A stretch of 64,000 nt of DNA from Caldilineaceae bacterium (GCA_019637645.1 JAHBVH010000008.1:80940-144939); one strand, 5' to 3'. Shown: positions 51,792 to 61,024, counted from the first letter of the stretch. The notes: a model not told the origin generated them from the sequence alone. A program made the numbers and translations.

Positions 51792-52904
51792 ATGCGCGAC
51801 CGACCCATCGGCATGAAAATGGCCCGTAATACGCGCCGGACGGTAGGGGTATTGGGCTAGCTTGTCCTCGAGAATTTCCGCCCCGATCCCAGGCCGGTCG
51901 GGCACGACGATATAGCCGCCTTCCCGTTGGGGTGGATGATCGAGGATATCATTGAACATATCGACGCCAGTCAGGTTTTCATGGAGCACAAAGTTGGGCG
52001 TTGCGGCGTCCCATTGGACAAAGGCCGCAATATTAAAGGGGCTTCCCATCAAGTGGGGGAAGATGCCCACAAAGGCCGCTTCGGCCATGCCTGCAATCTT
52101 GCGACATTGGCTGTAGCCGCCCGCTAATGACAGATCGGGCCGAATCAAGCTGGCGACTTTGCGATCTACCAAATCTTTGAATTGATAGATGCTATAGAAG
52201 CGTTCACCCGTTGCAATGGGCAAGTTGACGTGGCGCGCCACATATTCAAGCGCTTCATTGCTTTCGGGAGCGAGCGGATCTTCGTAATAGAGAATCCGCT
52301 GCGTATATAGCTCATTGGCTAGGGCAATCGCCTCTTCGGGGCGCAAGTTGCGATGGATTTCAACCCCCAGATCGATTTCATAGCCGACCGCGCTGCGAAT
52401 AGCCTCAACGATCTTCACGGCATTGCCAATGACCTGGGTGGGGCGCTGTTTCTCAAAATCGGGTAGGAAAGGCATAGCCCGCAAGGAAACATAGCCAGCC
52501 TCGACGGCCTTGACCGCATTTTCGGCAAATTCATCCACGGTCTTGCCACTGAGATTGGCAAAGACTTTGACCTTGTCGCGACATTTCCCGCCCAGCAGTT
52601 GATAGACCGGCAGGCCGACCGATTTGCCCAAAATATCCCAGAGGGCCACATCAATCGCGCTCAGGGCTGCGCTGAGCACTGCGCCCATAAAGTGGGTATT
52701 GCGCGAGACCACTTGGTAGTGATGCTCAATTTGCCGGGGATCTTTGCCGACATAGTAATCGCTTAACTCTTCAATGGCGGTGTAGACCGTTTTATGATGG
52801 GCCCAGAGGCCGGCTTCGCCGTTGCCAACGATCCCTTCATCGGTATAGACGCGCACGAGCAGGAAGCGATCAACAAGAAAGGGCTTGATACGCTCAATTT
52901 TCAC
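51789..52904 (-). CDS. Mandelate racemase/muconate lactonizing enzyme family protein
   Basis: This is a 371-aa enolase-superfamily protein with a GTG start and AAAGGAGC upstream. LGVEIHRNLRPEEAIALANEL, YYEDPLAPESNEALEYVARH and ATGERFYSIYQFKDL give the metal-binding acids and match galactonate/mannonate dehydratase-like enzymes. The second strand of the barrel reads VSLRAMPFL, so the usual KxK/KxR catalytic lysines are absent, as in some dehydratases. The likely reaction is sugar-acid dehydration, but the substrate is inferred. The stop lies in a 15-bp tandem array. Confidence 0.9.
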   Translation of the reverse strand: MKIERIKPFLVDRFLLVRVYTDEGIVGNGEAGLWAHHKTVYTAIEELSDYYVGKDPRQIEHHYQVVSRNTHFMGAVLSAALSAIDVALWDILGKSVGLPVYQLLGGKCRDKVKVFANLSGKTVDEFAENAVKAVEAGYVSLRAMPFLPDFEKQRPTQVIGNAVKIVEAIRSAVGYEIDLGVEIHRNLRPEEAIALANELYTQRILYYEDPLAPESNEALEYVARHVNLPIATGERFYSIYQFKDLVDRKVASLIRPDLSLAGGYSQCRKIAGMAEAAFVGIFPHLMGSPFNIAAFVQWDAATPNFVLHENLTGVDMFNDILDHPPQREGGYIVVPDRPGIGAEILEDKLAQYPYRPARITGHFHADGSVAH

Positions 52905-53061
52905 AGGGAGCTCCTTTGGTTTTGAGTGATAGCGGGCAGCTTAGGGAGAGGGGAAAGGGGAATGGCGCTCAGAAGTGCGTATTTCCTGATCTCGTTCCCC
53001 TAACGACTGTGTTGATTCAGGGTTTTGTATGGCCGGGTGATCAACATATACCGTAACATTT

Positions 53062-53100
53062 TCTTACCCTTCATCAGGGCGGTACGCACACCGCATGCCA
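53062..53100. repeat. Partial third copy of the ~115-bp repeat
   Basis: TTTCTTACCC, TCATCAGGGCGGTxCGCACACC and the following CAAAAAC match the inverse of 19163-19207 and the right end of the copy at 9435-9558. Confidence 0.7.
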
Positions 53101-53113
53101 AAAACTTTTAGGG

Positions 53114-53171
53114 GTTACGCACTTGGACAAGACCTGTCAGGTCTCTGGTCACGCCAGTCAACTGCGTAACT
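53114..53171. repeat. Palindromic element, opposite orientation
   Basis: GTTACGCACTTGGAC opens it and AACTGCGTAAC closes it, with AAGACCTGTCAGGTCTCTGG in the middle. It is the inverse of the arrangement at 51580-51638. Confidence 0.7.
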
Positions 53172-53192
53172 TCTAACTTTATAAACACGGTA

Positions 53193-53864
53193 CTAACTTG
53201 GCACTAACTTATGTTTAATCGCGTAGCCAATGGCTTCCATACGACTAGAAACCTGTAATTTTGACAGCACATTGCTCACATGAAATTTGACAGTGGAGCG
53301 GCTAATGATGAGCCGGTCCGCAATTTCGCTGTTGTTAAGCCCATCGACCATGAGGACGAGCACTTCGCGCTCCCGTTCGGTTAGGTCGAAGCCGGGCTGG
53401 GTAAAGGCGGATTGGCGCGCTTGGCGGATGAGCACTTGCGTTGCTTCGGGCGCTAGGGTTGGCCGTCCGGCATAGGCGGCGCGAATCGCATCGGCCAATT
53501 CATCTGCCGAAACATTCTTGAGCAAGTAACCAATCGCGCCAGCTTCCAAAACCCGTTTGACCAAATCATCTTCTTTGAAGCTAGTCAGCGCGATGACTTG
53601 AATCTGTGGATAATGCTTCCGAATGGCTAGCGTTGCCTCCGCGCCATCCATGTTGGGCATCACCAGATCCATCAAGACGACATCGGGGCGGAGTTGACCA
53701 CAGAGGTTGACGGCCTTGGCCCCATCGTTGGCCTCCCCTACCAGCGTCAGATCGTCAAAAATAGAGAGAAAGGCAGATAGACCGCTGCGCACGACAGCTT
53801 GGTCATCGACGACTAAGACGCGAATGGGGATTTCATTGGTCGCGGATTTTCCTAAGATGCTCAT
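53193..53864 (-). CDS. NarL/LuxR-type response regulator
   Basis: The 223-aa form starts at the ATG giving MSILGKS, with GGAG upstream; it overlaps the kinase stop by 4 nt (ATGA). The receiver domain has DDQ and the phosphoacceptor in DVVLMDLVMPNMDG, plus conserved TSF and K. The C-terminal LuxR HTH (LTEREREVLVLMVDGLNNSEIADRLIISRSTVKFHVSNVLSKL) binds DNA. It is the partner of the histidine kinase at 53861-55489. Confidence 0.95.
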   Translation of the reverse strand: MSILGKSATNEIPIRVLVVDDQAVVRSGLSAFLSIFDDLTLVGEANDGAKAVNLCGQLRPDVVLMDLVMPNMDGAEATLAIRKHYPQIQVIALTSFKEDDLVKRVLEAGAIGYLLKNVSADELADAIRAAYAGRPTLAPEATQVLIRQARQSAFTQPGFDLTEREREVLVLMVDGLNNSEIADRLIISRSTVKFHVSNVLSKLQVSSRMEAIGYAIKHKLVPS

Positions 53865-55489
53865 GATTGCTCCGGCCTGTGCCAAATGGCATGAACAAGC
53901 GCGCCCTGGTCTGGTTGGCTTTGAATGGCCAACTGGGCCCTGATCTCTTCCGCCCGTTCACGCATGATGTTAAGTCCTAAACAGTTGCCAGTGATGATAC
54001 CGGGCAGGAAGCCGCGGCCATTATCTTGGATCAAAAGTTCTGCTTTGTCAGCCGTCATGTTCAAAAAGAGCGTTGCTTGCGTTGCTTCGGCATGCTTGGC
54101 AACATTATTCAATGCTTCTTGTGTGATCCGATAAAAAGCAATCCGCACTTCGACCGGTAGATCTTCTTCGCCCTGAATCGTGACCGTAATGGGTACGCGG
54201 GAACGCCCCCCGACAGCCTCGGCCAGTTGATGGAGCAGATCCGTAAGCGCCACGTTGATCAACGCCTGCGGACGCAATTCGAGCAGCAAGGTGCGCATTT
54301 CGGCCAGCGCCCCGCGCGTCAATTCGCGTAATTCATGCAACCGCCGTTCGGCCTCCCGTTGGTTACGCTGCCAAAGTCTGGGCAATACATCGGCAATAAT
54401 GCTGGCCGAAAATAAGGTCTGTGTTACGGAGTCGTGGAGATCATGGGCAATGCGATTGCGCTCGGCGGCCACCGCATTACGCTCGATCTGATCATGGAGC
54501 CGTGCATTTTCAATGGCCAAGGCGGCCTGGACGCAGAAGGTGCTCAAAAGATCGACTTTCTCTTGCGTCACCGTAGTATGGGCTGTGGTATGGGCTGCAT
54601 AGAAGAGTACCAAGGTGCCATAGATCTCATCCCGTACCAACAACGGCGCGGCCAACAAGGCATGGTATTGATTGGCCGTTAGCCAAGCTTGTACTGTGTT
54701 GGGGCCATCAGGCTCTGTTGCATCGCCAACCGCGGCCATGTTGATCACCGGCTGGCGTGTCTCTAGAACTTGGTAGATTGGCGTATCAATCGCACCGGCC
54801 ATCAACTGTAAGGCCGCCACGGTGATATCCAAATTATAACACTGTTTGATATGTAATACACCATCTCGGTGGTGCAACTGGCAAATGGCACCAGCTTGTG
54901 CGCCTAATACCTCGACGGCCTGCACCACAATCCGGCGCAATATCGTCTCCGAGGATGCATGGGAATTGATCAAGGTCAGAATATCGCGTAAGCCATCGGC
55001 CACTTGGCGGCGACGTTCCAACTCGGCAGTACGCTCCTGTACGCGTGCTTCTAAAATGGCTTCAGTCTGTTTCCGCAAGGAGATATCAATGACCGACGCG
55101 AGGGTCACAATTTCATTGCGGAGCCGCCCATAGCCCAAGCCCACCTCAATGGGGATCAGGGTACCATTTTTATGGCGGCCTACCAGATCAAAGCCAACAC
55201 CCATGGCGCGCACATGGGGTGACTGGTTGAACTGCTCGCGATGCTGGACATGCACCTGCCGTAGACTCTCGGGCAGTAGCACCTCGATCATCTCCTGGCG
55301 CAATTCTTCTAGCGTATAGCCAAATAAGCGAGCAAACTTGGCATTGGCCAGCAGGATCAGCCCCGCGCGATTGACCACAACCATGGCTACCGGAGCGGCA
55401 TGCAGAAGCGTATAGAGCGATTCACCAAATTCGGGAATTGTCGCAGGATCAGGTATATGACTATTTTTTGCTACCATATCCGTAATCAT
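53861..55489 (-). CDS. PAS-GAF sensor histidine kinase (NarL-type)
   Basis: The 542-aa form starts at the ATG giving MITDMVAKNS; a TTG eight codons earlier is a poorer choice. A PAS domain (LLHAAPVAMVVVNRAGLILLANAKFARLFGYTLEEL) is followed by a coiled coil, a GAF domain (LRRIVVQAVEVLGAQAGAICQL...LVRDEIYGTLVLFY), a HisKA_3 dimerisation helix with the His in AERNRIAHDLHDSVTQTLF, and a HATPase domain (LNNVAKHAEA, IQDNGRGF, GLNIMRERAEEI). No transmembrane helix is seen, so it is a cytoplasmic sensor; the signal is unknown. Confidence 0.93.
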   Translation of the reverse strand: MITDMVAKNSHIPDPATIPEFGESLYTLLHAAPVAMVVVNRAGLILLANAKFARLFGYTLEELRQEMIEVLLPESLRQVHVQHREQFNQSPHVRAMGVGFDLVGRHKNGTLIPIEVGLGYGRLRNEIVTLASVIDISLRKQTEAILEARVQERTAELERRRQVADGLRDILTLINSHASSETILRRIVVQAVEVLGAQAGAICQLHHRDGVLHIKQCYNLDITVAALQLMAGAIDTPIYQVLETRQPVINMAAVGDATEPDGPNTVQAWLTANQYHALLAAPLLVRDEIYGTLVLFYAAHTTAHTTVTQEKVDLLSTFCVQAALAIENARLHDQIERNAVAAERNRIAHDLHDSVTQTLFSASIIADVLPRLWQRNQREAERRLHELRELTRGALAEMRTLLLELRPQALINVALTDLLHQLAEAVGGRSRVPITVTIQGEEDLPVEVRIAFYRITQEALNNVAKHAEATQATLFLNMTADKAELLIQDNGRGFLPGIITGNCLGLNIMRERAEEIRAQLAIQSQPDQGALVHAIWHRPEQS

Positions 55490-55544
55490 ACCAAGAGTTG
55501 CTAGGGTGAGCAAAAGCGTAATAACGGTTCGGACTTACACAAAG

Positions 55545-55577
55545 CGAGCCGACCGGTTTTCCCAATCGGTCGGCTCG
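55545..55577. terminator. Hairpin downstream of the glucose dehydrogenase-like gene
   Basis: There are perfect 11-bp arms, CGAGCCGACCG (55545-55555) and its inverse (55567-55577). It lies 19 nt after the stop on the minus strand and also upstream of the kinase gene. Only a weak T-rich tail (CTTTGTGT) follows on the minus strand. Confidence 0.6.
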
Positions 55578-55596
55578 TTGGTCGCACCAGGATCGA

Positions 55597-57066
55597 TTAT
55601 GGGCCGGTATAGACAATCCGATAGATATTGCCATTTTGGTCGTCGCTGACAAATAATTCGCCGTTGACGCCAACTGCTACCCCGGCTGGTCTTCCCCAGG
55701 CCCGACCACAATTTTCCGTTTCACTGTCGCGAAAGCCCGTCAAGAAGGGCTGACTTTCCACGGGCGCGCCCTCGCGCACGACGATCATCTGCACTTTGCA
55801 ATCACGTGGCGCGGTGCTGTTCCAGGAGCCATGGTAGGCCACAAAGAGATTGCCCTGGTAGGCCGCGGGAAAGGCCGTGGCGTTATACTGCGCCATCCCC
55901 AACGGGGCCTGATGGGCGAGATCGGTAAAGCGGGCTGGAACCGCTTGGCTACAGTCGGGGAGGAGCGCCGGATTTAACGCCACGCGCTCATCGCGTACCT
56001 CCACCGTATTGGGCGGTGTCGCGCCTAGCGTTGGCGTGTAGCAATAGGGCCAACCATAGTGCTGCCCACGCGTCACTTCAATGACAATCTCCTCCGGCGG
56101 CAGATCATCGCCAAGCATGTCGCTACCATTGTGGTTGGCCCATAAGCGACCATCGGGCAAGAATAAGAAATCGACACTGTTGCGCAAGCCTTCCGCCCAC
56201 AGGGGATGCCGCTGGGCATTGCGATCGGCGACAAAGGGATTATCGTCGGGGATAGATCCATCAGGGTTCAGGCGCATGATGGCCGCGCGGCGGGGGTCGC
56301 TTTCTGGCTCATTGTTGCCGCTTGAACCTGCTGTGACATAGAGTTTCCCATCGGGGCCAAAGTGCAAGGTACGCGTGCGGTGACCGACCGGGGCGGGGAG
56401 ATCGGCAATCGCCTCGCGGCTTTCAAAAATGCCATCGCCATCGGCGTCTTGCATGCGCTCAATCTGGTTGCTGCCAGCCACATAGAGCCAATCTTCAAAC
56501 CATTCAACGCTATGCGCACCCGCGAGATCTTCGACCACGATCGCCAGCGCATCAGCCACGCCATCACCATCGGTATCGGGTAAGCGCACCACCCGATTGC
56601 CGTCAATATCAGCTACATAGAGCAGCCCGTCAGGGCCAACCGTCATGAGCCGTGGGGTGCCGATCCCTTGGGCAAAGATGCGCACGGCAAAGCCTTCCGG
56701 CACTTGTAAACGAGCACTAGCGGCATCCGCGGGCGGAACGGCAAGAGCAACCGTGGCCGCCGGGGCGGGCGTGGCGGTCGGCACCAAGATGCGCACGGCG
56801 CTGTCGGTGGCTGGGGTCGTTGGGGTGAGCGCGGCGGTGGTTGTCGCAGGTGTAATGGTCGTCAGCGGCACAGTTGCCGTAATCGGCGACGCGCCTAAAC
56901 TTGTGGGTGTCGCTGGGGTCAATAAAGTAGCGGTGGCTGCGACGATTTGTTCTGGCGTGGCCGTGGCCGCGCGTGGCAACGTTACTGAGGGTAGCCCGGA
57001 AAACGAACAAGCTGCCAAGCCGCCGAACAAGCTAGCCAAGCCAAGGAGCAAGCGCAAGCTTTTCAT
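55597..57066 (-). CDS. PQQ-dependent sugar dehydrogenase-like lipoprotein
   Basis: The 489-aa form starts at the ATG giving MKSLRLLLG with AAAGGAAAG upstream. The signal peptide ends in GLAAC, a lipobox (Cys 20), so the protein should be a surface lipoprotein. A Thr/Pro/Ala-rich linker (~25-100) is followed by a six-bladed propeller: GTPRLMTVGPDGLLYVADIDGNRVVRL, GHRTRTLHFGPDGKLYVTAGSSGN, EGLRNSVDFLFLPDGRLWANHNGSD, GQHYGWPYCY and GRPAGVAVGVNGELFVSDDQNGNIYRI. This is the soluble glucose/sorbosone dehydrogenase family, which uses PQQ. Cofactor use is inferred. Confidence 0.9.
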   Translation of the reverse strand: MKSLRLLLGLASLFGGLAACSFSGLPSVTLPRAATATPEQIVAATATLLTPATPTSLGASPITATVPLTTITPATTTAALTPTTPATDSAVRILVPTATPAPAATVALAVPPADAASARLQVPEGFAVRIFAQGIGTPRLMTVGPDGLLYVADIDGNRVVRLPDTDGDGVADALAIVVEDLAGAHSVEWFEDWLYVAGSNQIERMQDADGDGIFESREAIADLPAPVGHRTRTLHFGPDGKLYVTAGSSGNNEPESDPRRAAIMRLNPDGSIPDDNPFVADRNAQRHPLWAEGLRNSVDFLFLPDGRLWANHNGSDMLGDDLPPEEIVIEVTRGQHYGWPYCYTPTLGATPPNTVEVRDERVALNPALLPDCSQAVPARFTDLAHQAPLGMAQYNATAFPAAYQGNLFVAYHGSWNSTAPRDCKVQMIVVREGAPVESQPFLTGFRDSETENCGRAWGRPAGVAVGVNGELFVSDDQNGNIYRIVYTGP

Positions 57067-57088
57067 GAAGCTTTCCTTTCTTCTCGGT

Positions 57089-57196
57089 ATTACGCAGTTG
57101 GCTGGGCGACGAGCGAGCTTGTATCCCGTTGGCTCTGTGGTCCCCACAACCGCCAACGCCAAATTCTGTCCGCTCTGCTCCAAGTGCGTAACTTCT
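57089..57196. repeat. Long form of the palindromic element with another repeat inside
   Basis: ATTACGCAGTTGG at the left and CCAAGTGCGTAACTTCTA at the right are the family termini. The middle is not the usual palindrome but a block with GGCTCTGTGG and TCCCCACAACCGCCAACG, which is also found near 46100. This suggests nesting or recombination of two repeat types. Confidence 0.7.
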
Positions 57197-57297
57197 ATTC
57201 TACAGAATCCAATTCAATCAAACGCCGCTACAGTATGGCTGGGTTAGCGGGGTAATTCAGTAGGAGGCTTCTCAAAGCGGGGGTTTCGGTGGCTTCG

Positions 57298-58080
57298 CTA
57301 TCGCACAGGCACGGGCTGTTGGTGGGCAACGACAAAGACACGGGCCTCAGTTTCGGGATCGGCCAGTGGGGTTGTCAAATCTTGGAACCGCGCAAAGTAG
57401 ACCGTTTGCCAGCCTGTTTCCAACAAAGCTGCTCTGACCTCATGCATGGCAAAGAGGGTGTTATAGGCGGTTTGTTCAAAGCGTTCATAGAGGCCGGCGG
57501 CATTGCGAATAAAGCCCGTGACCTTCATCCAAGCCCGTTCGCTGCTAACATCATAGATGCCATGGTTGACAATGGTCATATCTTCGTCGCGATCATCGAC
57601 TTCAATATTATTCCACCGGCGCAGGCCAATGCGGGTATTTAGATCGAAGATAAAGTAGCCGGCACAGACCGCAGCAACGCAAGCAAAACATTGGCGGAGC
57701 GCCGGTAAATCAGGCAGATGGTTCAGCGCATCAAAGGTGGCGAGGACGAGGCCAAATTGTTCATCTAGGCTAAAGTCGGTAGCATCGGCCTGGACAAAGC
57801 GCACCTGCCCGCTGTCCAGATAGGGCTGGGTATTTTCTTGCGCAAGGGCTAACATGGGCGCAGAAAGATCCAATCCCACAACCTGATAGCCGCGTTCTAA
57901 AAAGTAGCGGGCAATTTGGCCGGTGCCACAGCAAAGATCGAGGACGGTTTGATGGGTGTGTGCTACCGGCGTTCTCGTGTAGAAATCAAATAAAAAAGGA
58001 GCGATGCGCTGTGCAAAGCCTGTCCAACGTCGATTATAGACTTGGGCGAAACCGGGGCCATACGCTTGCGAATTCTCCAT
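57298..58080 (-). CDS. Class I SAM-dependent methyltransferase
   Basis: The 260-aa protein has motif I VLDLCCGTGQIARYF (about residue 46), VVGLDLSAPMLALAQEN as motif II and QADATDFSLDEQFGLVLATFDALNHL as motif III/IV. It belongs to the methyltransferase 11/25 type. GAGGAACA precedes the ATG. The substrate is unknown. Confidence 0.92.
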   Translation of the reverse strand: MENSQAYGPGFAQVYNRRWTGFAQRIAPFLFDFYTRTPVAHTHQTVLDLCCGTGQIARYFLERGYQVVGLDLSAPMLALAQENTQPYLDSGQVRFVQADATDFSLDEQFGLVLATFDALNHLPDLPALRQCFACVAAVCAGYFIFDLNTRIGLRRWNNIEVDDRDEDMTIVNHGIYDVSSERAWMKVTGFIRNAAGLYERFEQTAYNTLFAMHEVRAALLETGWQTVYFARFQDLTTPLADPETEARVFVVAHQQPVPVR

Positions 58081-58250
58081 TGTTCCTCGTTCTTTGTCTT
58101 GCCAGACTTAGGCTTGTCGGACCCGCGCTACTCTCGATTGTAGCGAGAGTTTATCCTTCCGTCAAATCGAAACCCAAAATGCGCTTCACCGAATATCTCA
58201 AAAAAACAGATGATATCCCGAAAAAAGCACATGCGCTTTGGCGAGGGGCA

Positions 58251-58259
58251 TGGTATAAT
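58251..58259 (+). promoter_or_regulatory. Extended -10 promoter of the YhcH operon
   Basis: TGGTATAAT (58251-58259) is a consensus extended -10; no good -35 is visible. It is 57 nt before the YhcH start. Confidence 0.65.
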
Positions 58260-58315
58260 CGCGCATGAACCCTATTTAGGCAGTGACTCAACGCAAATGA
58301 ATGGCGAGGAAAACG

Positions 58316-58807
58316 ATGATTATTGATCAACTCAAGAATGTGCAAGCGGGCTTTTACCCAAATCTGCTCTCCACGATTGCCGGGGATGCCGGTTTAGCGG
58401 CGCGTCTACAAGCTGCGTTTGATTATTTGCAGAATACCGATCTAGAAAATACGGAACCGGGCAAGGTCGAGATCGATGGCAACCGGGTTTTTGCGCTGGT
58501 GCAGGAATATAATACGAAGCCCCGTGCCCAAGGCTTTTGGGAGGCTCATCGCCAATATTTGGATGTCCAATATGTGGCCAAGGGGGTGGAGCACATGGGT
58601 TTTGCGAACTTGGAACAACTGACAGCCGGGGCCTATGATGCTGCCAAAGATTATGTGCCCGCCGAAGGAGCAGGGAGCTTTGTGCTCTTGCCCGCTGGGA
58701 TGTTTACCATTTTCATGCCACAAGATGCTCACATGCCTGGGATTGCCGTTAACGAGCCGCAACCGGTTAAAAAGGTCGTCGTTAAAGTGGTCATCGCCGA
58801 CAGCTAG
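58316..58807 (+). CDS. YhcH/YjgK/YiaL family protein
   Basis: The 163-aa form starts at the ATG giving MIIDQLKNV with GAGGAAAACG upstream. The cupin-like DUF386 family is recognised from AFDYLQNTDLENTEPGKVEIDGNRVFALVQEYNTKP, EAHRQYLDVQYVAKGVEHMG and FTIFMPQDAHMPGIAVNEPQPVKKVVVKV, including the conserved E, H and D metal ligands. Members act in sialic acid or sugar-acid metabolism as putative anomerases/isomerases. It starts a three-gene operon with a URO-D-like gene (12 nt) and an enolase-superfamily gene. Confidence 0.92.
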   Translation: MIIDQLKNVQAGFYPNLLSTIAGDAGLAARLQAAFDYLQNTDLENTEPGKVEIDGNRVFALVQEYNTKPRAQGFWEAHRQYLDVQYVAKGVEHMGFANLEQLTAGAYDAAKDYVPAEGAGSFVLLPAGMFTIFMPQDAHMPGIAVNEPQPVKKVVVKVVIADS

Positions 58808-58819
58808 AAAGGGCCACCT

Positions 58820-59815
58820 GTGAACGGAAAAGAACGGGTCCTCGCCACGATCAACCGGCTGCCAGTGGATCGGACACCGCTGGATTGCATGCTCTACCAA
58901 AAGCAGTTTATCGAGATGTTGGCCGCCGACTATGGCTCGCGCGAGCAATTTCTCGATGAATTCAATATCGATCTCTTTGCGGGCTTTGTCCCCTATCCCA
59001 ACCAATTTGGCCGCAAATTCGACGTAACGGCGTTGGCCGCCATCCCGTTGGAAGATCCGCGCGATCCAAAGTGGGTCACCCATACGGCCTGGAACTATGA
59101 CTTTGCCGGTGTCAATGTGGCCGAAGCCGTGGAATGGTATGGCAGCAAGCGGCTGATCCGCGCCCATCTCTGGGGCATTGTCGAAGGGACAAGCAGCTTT
59201 CTCGGCATTGAAAATTGTTGGCTCAATCTGGGCCAATCACCCGCTTTGATGATGGCTTGGTTCGACCGGTATGCCGATTGGCTCTGTGGGTTGGTCGATA
59301 ACTGTGCCGCGACGGGCGTTGATATGATCACGCTCTCTGATGATTGGGGCAGCAACGAGACCATGCTCTTTTCCCCGCGGATGTGGCGACGCATGATCCG
59401 CCCCTATGCCGAACGCGTTGTCCACCATGCCAAGGCGCGTGGCCTGTTGGTCATGCTCCATAGTGATGGCTATATGATGCAGATCATGGATGACATTGTG
59501 GCGATGGGCTACGAATTCGTTCATCCCATTCAGGAAAGCTCGGGGATGGACCCCCAGACGATCAAGGACCAATATGGCGATCAATTGGTCATCTATGGTG
59601 CGCTGGATGTGGTAGATGGCCTCTATCGCTACGATGGGGAAGCGCTGGATGAGTATATCACCCAGCGCTTCCAGATCTATGCTCCTGGTGGCGGCTTTAT
59701 CTTTTGTACCGGTCACTTTGTCCAGCCCGATGTCCCGCCGAAACGATTGATCCGGGCCTATCAGTTGGCCAATACTTTGGCAAAACAGTATGCTACGTCT
59801 AGCGCAAACCAGTGA
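58820..59815 (+). CDS. Uroporphyrinogen decarboxylase-like (URO-D family) protein
   Basis: The 331-aa protein has a GTG start with AAAGGG upstream. The N-terminus NGKERVLATINRLPVDRTPLD is the typical opening of the URO-D-like family whose members occur in sugar and methyl-transfer loci rather than in haem synthesis. Further markers are DDWGSNETMLFSPRMWRRMIRPYAERVVHHAKARGLLVMLHSDGYM and HPIQESSGMDPQTIKDQYGDQLVIYGALDV. The context, between YhcH and an enolase-superfamily gene, argues for sugar catabolism. The reaction is unknown. Confidence 0.88.
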   Translation: MNGKERVLATINRLPVDRTPLDCMLYQKQFIEMLAADYGSREQFLDEFNIDLFAGFVPYPNQFGRKFDVTALAAIPLEDPRDPKWVTHTAWNYDFAGVNVAEAVEWYGSKRLIRAHLWGIVEGTSSFLGIENCWLNLGQSPALMMAWFDRYADWLCGLVDNCAATGVDMITLSDDWGSNETMLFSPRMWRRMIRPYAERVVHHAKARGLLVMLHSDGYMMQIMDDIVAMGYEFVHPIQESSGMDPQTIKDQYGDQLVIYGALDVVDGLYRYDGEALDEYITQRFQIYAPGGGFIFCTGHFVQPDVPPKRLIRAYQLANTLAKQYATSSANQ

Positions 59816-59821
59816 AAACTT

Positions 59822-61024
59822 ATGAAAATTACCCAAATTCGCACGATTAACTTTGCCACCTTCCCGAATATTACGTTACTTGAATTACAGACCGACAGCG
59901 GCCTTGTCGGTCTTGGCGAAACCTATTACACCCCGCGCACGGTCGCAACCTATCTGGAAGAAGTGCTGGCGCCCATGTTGCTGGACAGCGACCCATTGCA
60001 GATCGAAGCCTTCTGGCGGCGCGCCTATGATGGCTCGCATGTCTATGGCAATAAAGGATTGGAGATGCGCTGTCTGGCGGCAGTCGATGTCGCCTTGTGG
60101 GATATCTTTGGTCAGCATACCGGTCAGCCCGTCTGGCAATTGCTGGGCGGCAGCAGCCATCCAGCAGGGGTACCCGTCTATAACACCTGCGCTTCGGCTG
60201 GCTATGCCCAAGGCACGCCTGGGGTACGGCGCACCCAAGCGGCACAAGTCGCCAGCCTCTATCGCGACTATGAAGCCTGGCACGAAGATGCTGGGGAACT
60301 TGCCAAATCACTGCTGGCGATGGGGATCAAAGCCATGAAGATCTGGCCCTTTGATCCCTTTGCCCTGAGCAATCGTGGGCAGACGATCTCTTGGCAAGAG
60401 ATCGATCAAGGCTTGCGTCCCTGGAAACAGATTCGCGACGCTGTGGGGCTAGAGATGGATGTGATCTTGGAAGGCCATGGCTATTGGGCGTTGCAACCGG
60501 CACGCCGCATTGCCGAAGCACTGGAACCCTATCAGCCAGCCATGCTGGAAGATTTAATGAAGCCCGACAACCCACGCACCTTGGCGAAATTGCGCGAATC
60601 CACCCGTACGCCGATCTGTGCCAGCGAGTTGCTCATGAATCGCTATGCCGTCGAAGAGTTGATCCGCGCCGACGCTTGTGATGTCGTGATGACCGACGTG
60701 GTGTGGGCCGGTGGCTTTACCGAAGCGCGCAAGATCGCCAACCTGGCCGAAACCAACAACATGGGCGTGATCTTCCATGATTGTACCGGGCCGGTGGCGT
60801 TGGCCGCTGCCTTACATCTTGCCATTCACTGCACTAACACCTGGATGCAAGAAATTGTCCGGGCCTATACGCTCGGTTTCTATTTGGATCTGGTGGATCA
60901 TGCCTTTGTTGTCGAAAATGGCCGGATGCAGGCCCCCCACCGTCCGGGCCTTGGCCTCGCCCTTCGCCCCGAAGCCTTAACGCGCGAGGATTGCCAAGTG
61001 CGGGTTTTGGCAAGTGCGGCTTAA
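59822..61024 (+). CDS. Mandelate racemase/muconate lactonizing enzyme family protein
   Basis: The 400-aa enolase-superfamily protein follows the URO-D-like gene by 6 nt. The N-terminal capping domain (MKITQIRTINFATFPNITLLELQTDSGLVGLGETYYTPRTV) is typical. The barrel has GIKAMKIWPFDP with the KxK-type lysines, MDVILEGHGYWALQPARRIAEAL, PAMLEDLMKPDN, CASELLMNRYAVEEL, VMTDVVWAGGFTEARKIA and HDCTGPVALAAALHLA. The three metal-binding acids (Asp, Glu, Glu) are visible. Unlike 51789-52904 it keeps the lysines. It probably dehydrates a sugar acid; the substrate is unknown. Confidence 0.92.
   Translation: MKITQIRTINFATFPNITLLELQTDSGLVGLGETYYTPRTVATYLEEVLAPMLLDSDPLQIEAFWRRAYDGSHVYGNKGLEMRCLAAVDVALWDIFGQHTGQPVWQLLGGSSHPAGVPVYNTCASAGYAQGTPGVRRTQAAQVASLYRDYEAWHEDAGELAKSLLAMGIKAMKIWPFDPFALSNRGQTISWQEIDQGLRPWKQIRDAVGLEMDVILEGHGYWALQPARRIAEALEPYQPAMLEDLMKPDNPRTLAKLRESTRTPICASELLMNRYAVEELIRADACDVVMTDVVWAGGFTEARKIANLAETNNMGVIFHDCTGPVALAAALHLAIHCTNTWMQEIVRAYTLGFYLDLVDHAFVVENGRMQAPHRPGLGLALRPEALTREDCQVRVLASAA

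Larger units (their letters stand above)
52905..53192. other. Intergenic region with two repeat copies
   Basis: This 288-bp gap contains a partial third copy of the ~115-bp repeat (53062-53100) and an inverted palindromic element (53114-53171). No gene is seen. Confidence 0.6.

Noticed and set aside
58820..59815. hemE (haem biosynthesis)
   Set aside because: The protein belongs to the wider URO-D-like family and lies in a sugar-related operon with no haem genes nearby.
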